From NCBI RefSeq assembly GCF_039555335.1, contig NC_092642.1:12808743-12872742 (forward strand): 64,000 bases of DNA, read 5' to 3'. Under the pieces are notes generated by a model, which searched no databases, was not told the DNA's origin, and saw only the letters and a list, made by a program, of their open reading frames with translations. Position numbers and translations under genes: made by a program. The DNA comes from Amphiura filiformis (lineage: Eukaryota > Echinodermata > Ophiuroidea > Amphilepidida > Amphiuridae). Below, piece after piece: positions 1 through 11,300 of this stretch; position 1 is the first letter of the stretch; every line of letters starts with the position of its first letter.

Positions 1-75
1 CCATATGTATTTTGTCACGTTCTTTTTGGAGCAAAAGCGCTGTGTTATTTGTAGAGCGCTATTAGAAATGTGTTT

Positions 76-100
76 TAATAATAATAATAATAATAATAAT
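76..100. repeat. (TAA)n microsatellite
   Basis: About eight TAA units in a row. It directly abuts the ALDH exon-8 relic. Confidence 0.9.
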
Positions 101-103
101 GGA

Positions 104-268
104 CCTATGTTTCCAAATACGGATTGCCTATACCGTCTCTTAGCTCTTGCAATACTCTCCTTGACAAATTCGTCGAAATTTTCCTCTTGTACAAAATGTT
201 CTTGATGCAGCCAGGCAAACCTGTCAGAATGATTGAAGACCCCTTTATGGCTAACAGCGTTATCCACC
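104..268 (-). pseudogene. Relic of ALDH1A-type exon 8
   Basis: On the minus strand this stretch aligns along nearly its whole length with exon 8 of ALDH copy C (60,728-60,912), including a few bases of the intron upstream of that exon. It resembles copy C more than A or B, for example in the stretch rich in CTCTTAGCTCTTGCAA. Several small indels relative to C disrupt the frame, and no neighbouring ALDH exon is visible on either side. Because the flanking intron is kept, it is a broken DNA-level duplicate, not a processed retrocopy. It implies that at least one further C-like ALDH copy once lay at or beyond the left edge of the window. Confidence 0.85.
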
Positions 269-339
269 AGAATCAATATTTTATTATAATTATTAAGAAT
301 GCACAATATTCATTATTTCATTATCAATTGCTTCTATTC

Positions 340-1375
340 AAGATCGCATCAAAGTAAATTTCTATGCGCGCCTCAATTGTATGGACATGCACCGATGGCC
401 AAAATTACTGTTCAATACATTATTAAGTCTTGATTGTAATATCGATCACATTAGATTTAAATGGCTGTCTTCTGTCCGATCCGCTCTAAATAGCTCTAAA
501 TAAATGCGATCTAGGCCATCTTGGGTATGATTCCACGGCAAATCCACACTGGGCAAAAACGTGTTTTAAGGAAGCTAACAAACAAATGTACGAGTGCACT
601 TGGTATGATAACGCTAAAGCTAAATCTTCTCTTAATGACTATGTTTTGTATAAGAAAGAATTGAGACTGGAGAAGTATCTTTTGGAAAAAACTGATTTCC
701 GAGGAGCAAGTTTCAAATTTAAGGCACGGTCTAACACTCTACCCCTAAATGGTAGAATTCATTCCTGGAATGTAGGCATGGACGAAAATTGTCCCATGTG
801 CAAAAATGATAAAGAAGATATTCGCCATTTCCTCTTTACATGCACCGCCTTGAATGGTATTCGTTCGGAAGAATTCTCCGAGCTCGAGCGTACTCTTTCA
901 GAACAGAACTTAGAAATGTTCTGGCAAATCTTTATGGCGGGGGACTTAGACGTGAAACTGTGCCTTATGTTGGGAACCTCATGTGACCGTGAGAATGTAC
1001 AAGTCAACAATTGTTTTGATATGTTTTGTAAAAGTTACTTAAAACGTGCATGGTCCTTGAGATCCTCTGTCTTGAAAGATATTTAATGTCATGTCATACC
1101 AGTTTATAATATAATTGTATTTTTTTCATTATTCTATATTATGTTTTATTTTTCCTGCTAAGGACCCATTTCAAGTCAACTTGGGTTCAGACAGGCAATT
1201 TCTTTTCCTTTAATTTTTGTACCAAGGCCATTATTTTGCATGTAGGCCTATATTCAATTGTGTTATAATTTTGTTTATATATAATGTATATTTGTTGTTT
1301 TTGAACGCGCCGCTGGTTAGGCGTGTGCCACTGATACAAAAGTGTATGTTCCAATAAATAAATAAATAAATAAAT
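340..1375 (+). mobile_element. LINE fragment: ORF2 C-terminus and 3' tail
   Basis: An open frame at 586-1086 encodes the C-terminal part of a non-LTR retrotransposon ORF2. Visible features are a basic SFKFKARSNTLPLNGR segment and a zinc-knuckle-like CPMC...H....C motif (CPMCKNDKEDIRHFLFTC). Upstream, from about 360, the same protein continues in other frames (an RFKWLSSVRSAL-like stretch), so the copy is 5' truncated and frameshifted. The 3' UTR ends in AATAAA-type tandem units near 1,352-1,375, a common LINE tail. I cannot fix the clade from this fragment. Confidence 0.8.
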
Positions 1376-3031
1376 ATTATAAAGAAAGACTTGAGAACTG
1401 TAGATATGTAAGAGAACTTCTTAACAAACACAATAAGCCCATACCAGATGTTGATTGTCCCATACAGCTTGCCAATCAGTTTGGGGTGAATTCTTTGTTA
1501 ATAAGGTTGAAACCATTCGTAATGAGGTTGACAATATTGGCACATAATTTTGTAACAATGATAATGTATGTGATGTATTAGACAATACTCCCAATGTGAG
1601 TCATAACATACCCATGCTGAATCATTTCAATGGGGTTTCTATAAGCGACTTGTTGAATGTGTCGCTACAAGTCGTGTGCCTTAAACATGTTAAACGTGTT
1701 ACCTACTTGGTTTGTTAAACAACATTCCACTGAGCTACTTCCTGTTCTGGAAGAATTGTTAACATATGTCCCTGTCATCTGGATCTTTTCATCAGATCTC
1801 TGCAATGCCATCATAACACCTGTGTTGAAGAAACCTTCTCTCAATAAGAATGAGTTGAAACATTATAGGCCAGTTGCCAATCTGCCTTTTATTTCAAAAA
1901 TAATTAAAAAGTACGTTGCTAGCTGAGCCTAAGCAGTCTGCCTATAAGTCACAACATAGCACTGAAACTGCGCTTGCATGTGTTCACAACAATTTCTTGT
2001 GTGCTCTAGATAACCAGAAAGGTGTCTTTCCTATCATTTTAGATCTCAGTGTGGCATTTGATACCGTGTACTCTGAAATATTACTGCACAGATTAGATCA
2101 AGAATTTAGCGTTGCTGGTTGTATTCAAACTTGGTTCAGAACATACCTCGATAACAGATCTTTCCGTGTATTTGTTTCAGGGGTGTATTCAGACAACATC
2201 TCTCTCAAGTATGGCCTACCCCAGGGCTCAGTTATAGGTCCCTTAGGATTTGTTTTCTATACTCATGTTGTTGATCGTATACTTCGCCAACATAATCTGC
2301 AGTATCACATGTATTGACCCATGTATTCTTTTGCCATCTTTAAGCTCTCTCAGTGTGTCCAAGATATGAAATGGATGGTGCATAACAAATTGAAACTCAA
2401 CCTGACAGCTAGAGATCTTTGTTGTGTCTTCTCCCAATCATGTTAAACGCTTACAAGATCTCAGTATCCACCTTGATTATACTGTTATATCTGTATCGTC
2501 TACTGTGCGCAACCTGGGTGTCGCTTTTGACCAAAAACCTTGTCTCTGCATATCACTAGTTTGAGTCAATCCAATAATTGGCAAATTCGTTAATATTTAC
2601 TGGATTTGCAGATTCATAGAATGTGATACTTGTGCTAACATTGTTAGATATCTCAGCATCTCCCGTCTAGACTACTGGTATCAAAATGGAATAAAACAAA
2701 AAGATCCAAAACAAATGTGCCCGGCTGATTTACCAACAACCAAAATCTCGCCACATCACCCCTTTGCTCACTGACTTGCACTAGCTCCGTATTGAAGACC
2801 GCATCAAGTTCAAACTTCTCTTGTGTGTGTATAAGTCACTGAATGGACTCTGTGTCCCCAGTACATGAAAGACTGTCTGGTGGTGAAAACAAACCTCGTC
2901 TTGGGTCAGTAACCACCCGTTCTTGTCACAATTTGAACCTTGTAATGTAATGTAATGTAATGTAATGTAATGTAATGTAATGTAATGTAATGTAATGTAA
3001 TGTAATGTAATGTAATGTAATGTAATGTAAT
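1376..3031 (+). mobile_element. CR1-like LINE, reverse transcriptase relic
   Basis: Fragments in several frames give a CR1/Rex-type reverse transcriptase. An N-terminal part carries HYRPVANLPFISKI (1,657-1,926). The RT core (1,916-2,317) has QSAYKSQHSTETAL, LDLSVAFDTV and YGLPQGSVIGPLGFVFY. The frame breaks just before the expected YADD box. A further C-terminal piece with a TDLHWLRI-like sequence appears near 2,760-2,800. The start abuts the tail of the previous LINE and the 3' end runs into a (TGTAA)n tract. The copy is 5' truncated and inactive because of frameshifts and stops. Confidence 0.85.
2941..3031. repeat. (TGTAA)n microsatellite
   Basis: About 18 perfect TGTAA units at the 3' end of the CR1-like LINE. 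Short tandem 3' tails are typical of CR1/L2 elements, so this may be the element's own tail, later expanded. Confidence 0.95.
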
Positions 3032-3562
3032 GCATTAAAATTTAGGGAAGGATTCGGGGACAAGCATATTTTATTCTGGTTTTTTATAGACTATTATGAT
3101 TCCAAAGGCATATTTTGCTATTTTATGGGCCAGTGCGAACGAAGCGCGCGATGAGTGACTGATGTTTCTACACGTGCACCGGTCGTACCACCTGTGAGTG
3201 TGGATAAGCCCCATACAACATGTACAATGCAACACATGTTGGAATGTACACTATTGATGAGGTTTGAACACCACCCAGGCACATAAATGTGTTGATAAAT
3301 GGATCAAGTGGACTAAGTTTATATAGTCTAAGGACACGAAAGGCGTTTTTTGTAATGTAAACAAAAATATTACAAACAAAATAAATTGCAAGTCAGTAAA
3401 TAGTTTATTTATAAGACACATACGGTATTCCATTACACACTGGGCAAGGCCCAAACAAAGCAAACATTTAACGCATTTGGTTGCATTTAATGCCATTCCT
3501 TATGCAAGGAGATACAATACAATCTGTACAATCACATAAACATTTAAAAGTACAATTTGGTA
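3032..3562. other. Unassigned intergenic DNA
   Basis: AT-rich sequence between the CR1-like tail and the foldback element. I see no coding exon, RNA gene or repeat structure. Confidence 0.5.
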
Positions 3563-4445
3563 TACAGCCCGTCTCAAAAATAGTTGTGGAAGTGAAAAGC
3601 GCTCTTTATGGCAATTAGAATATACCGTTGTGACATGATGCTTACATCAACGTCAAGGGCGTAGTCTTAGCTCTCAAATGTCGTTTGTTCTGTTCAATTT
3701 GCTTGTTTTAATCTCGAGATATGTTTAGTTACCAACGAAAGGGTAAAATCACAATTGTGCCACTTTTACTAGGGAAGATCAAGAGGACTGTACATGTAAA
3801 TCAATGATAGCATCAAGTTTATCAAGAGTTCCTTCGTGAAATCAAAAGAATGCATCAATTATACAACAATAAAAATTGTTTTTACTGTTTTACTGTTTTA
3901 TCATGATGCAGGTATTATATGATTCTCTTTTTCCACTTAAAACAGATTAAAGGAGAAATATATATTTCCCATTCTGCTGTAAAATTAAATACATGTGCAT
4001 GTCAATGATTTTATCATTGTAAATACTGTTTTCTTTGTCACTCAAAACAGTTTAAAGACAAATACATATTGCAAACTTATAGGCTAATGAACGCGTATTA
4101 CTTGTTGGCAGAGAAATTAGACAAAATAATGCATGCGCGCTGATGTTGATGCGTCTTATGCACGAGCCCCGAAGGGGAAGTGCATTAGACGCATCAACAT
4201 CGGCTATTATTGATTTACATGTGCAGCCCTCTTCCCTAGTAGAAGTGGCAAAATTGTGATTTTACCCTTTCGTTGTTAACTAAACATATCTCGAGATTAA
4301 AACAAGCAAATTGAACAGAACAAACGGCATTTGAGTGCTAAGACTGCGCCTTTGACGTTGATGTAAACATCATGTGACAACGGTATTTTCTAATTGCCAT
4401 AGAGGGCGCTTTTCACTTGCACAATTTTGTTTGAGACAGGCTGTA
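3563..4445. mobile_element. Foldback MITE with ~245-bp arms
   Basis: Left arm 3,563-3,808 and right arm about 4,205-4,445 are inverted copies of each other with few mismatches. The ends read TACAGCC(C/T)GTCTCAAA and are flanked by TA (3,561-3,562 and 4,446-4,447), the target-site pattern of Tc1/mariner elements. There is no transposase frame, so it is non-autonomous. The central loop holds a second hairpin repeat at 4,078-4,205. Confidence 0.85.
4078..4205. repeat. Hairpin repeat, family AGGTTAAT/GCGTCTAATGCAC
   Basis: Shares its sequence with repeats at 7,299-7,700 and 59,592-59,960. The core is an inverted repeat of GATGTTGATGCGTCT around a GAGCCCCGAAGGGG centre. This copy is truncated and sits in the loop of the surrounding foldback element. 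Confidence 0.75.
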
Positions 4446-5257
4446 TAAATCGTCCACAGACATTTTACAAGCTTCCGTTGCTTTATTTTAAGTCATTCTT
4501 AGAGCATGAATGTAGAAATGATTTTAAATAAAAACACAATCATTTGTTATTCTAAGACTTTGCGTTGTTCTTTAGGCACCCCTATAGACCCCCACACTTT
4601 AATGTGTCACGCCTAATGATTTTGAAAATCACGGTACCTTTGTTTAGGAATATAACATGCATTTGAGTTCAAATTGAGGACATGATACCCTACTCCAAGA
4701 GGGGGGGGGTGATGGCCCGGGGTGATGGCCACTGAAGTGATATACAAGCTGTATTAATGATTGTTCTCGACACGTAAGTTATTTTGAAGAAAATATTAAA
4801 AATATAAACTATATTTCATTACGAATGTAAATTATACTGCTTAAAAAGTATTTAATTGTCCTTTGAACGAAGGAAGACTCTTTTAATGGCGCTTTCTCTG
4901 GTGATTACGCCACAAAGTACGGTTTCACCAAAACAACTTTACAATGTCAGAAAATGGAAGGAAAATGCAAAAAGTTCGTCATCATTTTTTCGGTAAAATA
5001 ATTTTGACAAATTGAGAATTTCTAATGATGTCCCTCATATGCTCATATTTTAAAAAAACTGGTATTAATGATTAATTAAACCAAATAATATGGAGGTTTC
5101 CAGCTTCCAAAAGTATGCTAATCGGAAGGTTCAACGAATCAAAATATGATTCTGGTATGTAACTAAGTTGTGGAGATTACGTGAGCATGTACAGCAGTGC
5201 TCTTTGTTTGTTAAGTTTTTTGGCTTAAGCCGACCTCAGTAGCAGGATTAAATGTAT
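4446..5257. other. 3' flank of ALDH copy A
   Basis: No exon is seen. From about 4,870 upward the sequence is recognisably homologous to the 3' flank of copy B (42,500-43,420), showing that the A/B duplication unit extends past the genes. It includes the GGAGATTACGTGAGCATGTA segment shared by both. Confidence 0.7.
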
Positions 5258-5263
5258 TTTATT
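5258..5263 (-). terminator. Candidate poly(A) signal, ALDH copy A
   Basis: AATAAA on the minus strand, about 115 bases 3' of the stop codon. It is conserved at the matching place in copy B (43,422-43,427). A second AATAAA lies at 5,286-5,291 in A only. No transcript end is visible from sequence alone. Confidence 0.5.
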
Positions 5264-5378
5264 CTGAAGTTCATCGAAATAACACTTTATTTTACAACCT
5301 TAAATATGAAGGTGTCCCAAAATTATGAAACCAAATCAGGACTTCAGCCAACTTCAATAGGACGTTGTTTTGCTCTGT

Positions 5379-8300
5379 CTAAGAATTCTTCTCTGGAATT
5401 TTAACGATAACCTATAGAAATGGGAAAAAGCAAAACATGTATTTTAATGTATGGGTATAGCAATTGAAATAAAATATATCGAATACCACCAGAATGCAAC
5501 AATTCGTTGTTCCTATAGTACTTGTAAAGAGGAGGTGCAATAATTATGAAATGGGGCGGTTAAAATTTCAAAACAGAGTGCCAAGAATTTGCTTGCCCCC
5601 TCTCAGCCTGCCAAAAATTACCGCCCATTGGGTTGCCAAAAATTCTTGCCGCACCGTCCCCGTCTCCATTTGACCCTCCACTAATGGCACATAATTATTG
5701 TACAGCCCCTTTTATACGAGATTAAGCCTTTGTGATGCAGGTTAAGATTAAGAAATCAGCTATTTTCAAAAGGAGTTCAAATCAAACTTTAGGTATCTTG
5801 ATAGATGTCATTTAAAACCTCAGTATCTGTCTTGTATATTTTAATATGATCTGAATGGAACTCAAGTGTGCTATGCCAGATTACTTTGTGAAGTACAAGA
5901 TGTTACTTACGGTTTTGATCTCTAGGTACTCCATAAGGCCTTCCATTCCGCTGTAAATACAACAAATGATAATCAGTAACAGTAACACATGGGTTGAGTT
6001 TTAGTGTCTTTACTAGTAATTCGTGTCTGACTTTGGTGTGACGAAATCATTAAAACGAAATTACAAACATCACCAATTACTAATAAAATAATGCTCAATA
6101 TCATCAAGAGTAGTCAACATAATACTATTTTATAATCAACTGGACTTACGATTGACAATAGGCGCATACGGTACATATTATCAAAGGTTGTCCCAAATCT
6201 TTGATCTTTGAATATATGTTATTCATTATTATTGGAAACATTTTATTGAATGTAATCATTATTCGTGTACTGGTATGTCGCTCGTTTATAGCGGCAAGAC
6301 TATGAAATGAATGCGGGATATATTATACATACTTTTCTCTTCCGACTCCAGACGTCTTGTAACCACCAAATGGTGTAAGAGACGATCCAACGAAGTAGGT
6401 GTTAACCCTGAAACGAAATAGAAATCACTGATATAACATTTTCTATTAACAAAACCTAGATTGTCGTCAATACATGTAAATGAGATGTTAATTGGACCTA
6501 AATATATAATTTTAGAGTAATTTTAGGCGAGGTACGAGAACGGGGCATATAAACCTCAAAACGCATAAACCTCTTTACCCTGAAGTATCAAACAGCTCAA
6601 TTTTTAAATACAATTGAGTCATACGAGGTTGTAGTCCTCTTGCTCTATGAAAAAGGTTGTTTATCCAGGACCAAGTACTAGTAATTACCCCCTTTTGGCC
6701 AATTTCACTCCCAGCTGGACAAGCCCACCCCAATGATAAACCACAGTAGACAAGCCAAAAGATAGAAAATTGTTATGTAATAATGGTATTATGGAATCTG
6801 TTGGCACACTTTTCACACCATGTTGATAGCTATATAATAGGGCTTCAACAGGGGATAATTGGAGGGATTATAGTTATTCATTTTTTGTAGAGCAACCAGA
6901 GTATACGAATGCTAATGAATGTTTATGTCACTGGAGCTCTGAGCTATCTGGGTGCAATTTCATGGAAACCAATGAAGATACGTCTTTTCTGTTAAGCCAT
7001 CGATAATTGAGGACACTTACCAAACAGTTCCTGCCTGTACGGTATTGGCAATACTGAATGCCTTATCAATATCTTTGGTAAACACAGCAGCTGCAAGACC
7101 GTAGGTCGTGTTGTTAGCTCGATCACGTACTTCTTCTAATGTCTTAAATTTGATGATCTGCTGCACTGGTCCAAATATCTGCATTGTCAAAGAAAGGAAT
7201 TATTACAATCTGTCTGTGGACTCTGCTGGTATATTTGACTTTGGTTCTTGAGTCTAATGAACTGGACTGTCTCAACCAAAAGTTATCTAGGACTACTTAC
7301 AGGTTAATAAATACGTATCACTTGTTGGGAGTGAAATTGTACAAAATAATGCACTCGTACTGAGATGTTGATACGAATGATACGTCTAATACACGAGCCC
7401 CGAAGAGGGGAGTGCATTAGACGCATCAAGTGCACAAGTGAAATTTCTTGAGCAACAAGTGATACGCATTTATTAACCTATTTTATACAAGAGGAAAAAA
7501 AATTCCACGATTTGTTCTATTTTTATAACAAAATTGTCACTAAAAGTGTTGGAAAATACAAGCAAATATAAATGCATCAACCCGCAAGAAATATAAACGC
7601 GTCGAAAGCACTGCGGGTAGTACGCGAAGTGCGCGTCCGTGCATATACGAGCGTATACACAATCAATGCATGGTTTGGATTTTTCTAACGCTTTAAAGGG
7701 AGTGTGAAATGTAAGTTTCATAATACAACGCGAACATACAGCACGGTTTGATGTTAAGAATGCCTTGAATACTTAATGCCCAATACTGATGGAGTATAAC
7801 AAGTTACAGAGCAAATGCTACGCTTTTAAGATGAGAAAACAGAACTGCATACCTCTTCTTTAGCAATTCTCATGTCGTCTGTCACATCAGAGAAAACTGT
7901 GGATTCAACAAAGTATCCCTTGTCACCAATACGCTTGCCGCCACATTCCAATTTGGCACCTTCCTTTTTACCACTCTCAATCATTTCAATGACTTTATCC
8001 AGACCGTCTTGATCAATCTATAAAAAGAAGTGAAAGCAAAATCTGAATTAGAGGCAATATATACATAATTAAGTTTGGTCCTCTAGCACCCTCGGCCACT
8101 CGCTTATATCGATAGCATATCAGTACCGGTAGAGATATCCATATTGCTTAATGTACAAATAAATAACACTAATCGGTAAAGGTAGCGTGCATGTCTTATT
8201 TGGGTACCACTTAATTATGCCTAAAAACTGTTTGATTGGTGTAACCCGACCGACCCTAAAAGTAGACCCGACACTAGACCTTTTTTTTCTCTTTCTTTTT

Positions 8301-11300
8301 TGCAAAAAAAAAAAAAAAAAAAAAAAAAATAAATAAATAAATGAATAAATAAAATCAATGAATAACTATATAAATTTAAAAAAGAACAAAAGTTCCAACA
8401 TGAACTTTATCAATGCAATTTACAGATTTAAAAGTAAATTTATGTTACGCCAATCAAACAATAACTCTTTTTAGGCCTAATCAAGCAAATCATGTAAAGG
8501 CCGATGCAAGTGGGGTTATAGCGCATTTTATTGCTTAGCGCCTCTTTTATTAATCTCACAACGTTTACCTGTGGACCTCCTTCTATTGTCTTATCAAACG
8601 GATCTCCGACAGTTCTTCTCTTTGCCCTTGCTACGCTTTTCTTAACAAAGTCGTCATAGATTTCCTCTTGAACAAATGTACGTGAGCCAGCGATGCAGAC
8701 TTGACCACAATGAAGGAACAAGGCTTGATGGCTCATCTCCACTGCATAGTCCACTGCACGTTAAAGGAAAACAAAAGAATTAGATTCATATGTATCAACA
8801 AAAATATATGTTATAGTAGGTCTATTCCAATGTATTGTAGTCAGCCGCATGGCTTGATCTTCATTCTCCCCAGTTAATACGAATTATATTATATTTTCAC
8901 AGCCATTAAATCGTCTTATCTTCTATGTTTGTCGCAATCTCTGCATACGGACGAATACCAAATTGTTATAAGCCGCCCCTAAATGCCTAATCATAAGCCG
9001 TGAAATACAATACGCGATTCACCGATCGCGGGTAGAAATGATAGAGATGATCATAAATGTCTTTGCAATGAAAACCCCCGAATGCTTAATATCTATGGAG
9101 TACTCAATATTGTTGCTCTCTAGGCAGTCATTAAAAAGTCGTCTGTATGAGGAGACCGTACTACGAAGATTGTGACCAATGTTATGTCTCTATGTCTCTC
9201 ACTATCACAGGCCTCGTTTCAGGAAGCCTTACGATTGATTTACCACACGTAAGTAACTATTGAATTAATCGTATTTGTGAAACGGGCGCCAGGCTTCAGT
9301 GGCCCTGAATACTGCATCACATATCTATATCCATGTGAGATCCAATTTTTATTTTTAATGTTATTTAGTCATAACTGATGACTGCGTAACCAAATGTGAC
9401 TAATTTATAAATTTCTGTGTCTTACAGTCACAATCAGCGAACACAACGTTGGGGCTTTTCCCACCCATCTCGAGAGCAACTCTCTTCAGGTTTGTTCTGC
9501 CAGCAGCCGCTTGAATAAGACGTCCGACCTAGATAAAAACAGTATAACAGAACAATTGACTAACTTTAACCACACTAAATTTTCTCTCATGGTATAATGG
9601 AAACGAGATAAAAGTAAATTCTGATAGATAGAGATGACGCGGAGATATATGAGGTTATCAGCCCAGATATTCCTGCGAATGCACTCACAACCCCATTTGC
9701 TAATCAAAAAAGGAATATAATTGTCCCACGTTTTTCCAACCTCGGACACATTATTCATGCATAAAGGACACTGTATAAATCACTCATATATATGTTATAT
9801 ATTTATAAGATGTAAGTTTACGGTGTTTAACGATACCTCAGTTGATCCAGTAAATGAGACAACATCAACATCCATGTGTTCACTGATAGCGGCACCAGCC
9901 GTGGGACCATAGCCAGGTACAATATTGACAACACCAGGTGGAAATCCAGCCTAAAATAGCAAAATGAAATCGGAAAAATCAATATAATGATGTTTGTTGT
10001 TCACGTAGTTTTGCTATGTAATATTTCATTCATAAATGCCATCTTTGTTGACGTATTTATAAGCGAGCATCGGTGCACGTCAGCAACGCTTTGAATATCA
10101 AGCGAAACTTTCGACACCAACCTCCTTGATCAGTGAAGCAATATAGAGTGCCGTCAGTGGTGTCTGCTCGGCAGGTTTGATGACTATTGTGTCCCCGCAC
10201 ACGAGGGCGTGGCACAGCTTGTTAACCAAGATGGGCGCTGGGAAATTCCATGGAATTATTGCACCAACAACACCAACTGGTTCATATCTCGTGTAGCAGA
10301 AGAAATCACCATCTGAGAAAAATGGACAAAAATCGTCAGTGGAGAAGTTGTTTGTATCATGATTATAGAGATTCAGAGAACTCACCGCTTTTCATACAGG
10401 CATCGTAATGCTAACCTCACCAGTATCAACTCGTGTTATTAAAGTATTGTGGTCAAGGGTAAACCCAGCCAGGGGTTGGGTTAGGGTTAGGGTGAAGGTC
10501 CTCCCACTTTAATACCACGAGGTCGACCCTTTGTTATAGAAGCTATATTGTTAGATCTTGTCCATTTTTCAAAGCAGTTCAGTGAATTTTAGGACAACGT
10601 TATTGTTATTGTTATTGGTTACGTAATGAGCAACTTGTCTATCAAACCTTTTGGTAATTTAGCCCGCCGTCTAAACTGCCACTTTCTCCAACATGTATGG
10701 TAACATATTCCGAAACTTCATTGAAAGCTTACCTATGGGAATGGTTTTGCCATGTATTTTATCGGCCCATCCAGCCAAAGAGCGCGCATCGTTACCGATT
10801 CCTCCAATAGTTCGAGTGGTAAGGTTGATAACCATTCCATTGTCAAGGGTTTCAAGTTCCTTATGAATCAAAGAAAATGCAAAACAATTTTGATCAGTGC
10901 GTTGCTTCTGTCTTAAAACAAACTTCTAATTTGCACTTTGAGTCCCTCAGAGGTTTCCATTTGTCACGTAATTTTCCCTTTAAATCCCCGAGGTTCCTAT
11001 TTGTCACGTAACTTTCCCTTTAAGTCCCCGAGGTTTCTATTTGTCACGTAATTCCCCCTTTGAGTCCCCCAGATATTTCTATTTGTCACGTAATTTACCC
11101 TTTGAGTCCCCAAGGTTTCTATTTGTCACGTAATTTTCCCTTTGAGTCACACGGAGGTTTCTATTTGTCACCGAGGTGACCAGATTGCCAAATAGCTAGA
11201 TGCATACATACCCAGATCCCGGGACCCAGATGGGTCAATGAGTTACATAAGATAACCTTATGTACAGCCGTGTATTTCCTATATAATTACATTACATGTA

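Noticed and set aside
2781-3035. Repeated MHYITLHYITL-type minus-strand frame
   Set aside because: Translation of the (TGTAA)n microsatellite.
5850-5950. Read-through of exon 12 of copy A to a nearby stop ([11 protein letters not shown])
   Set aside because: A GTAAGT donor follows exon 12, and a downstream exon encoding [10 protein letters not shown] fits the family better. Copy B lacks the same short read-through end.
9205-9295. Weak inverted repeat around CGTTTCAGGAAG...GTGAAACGGGC
   Set aside because: Arms are short and interrupted, and element borders cannot be placed.
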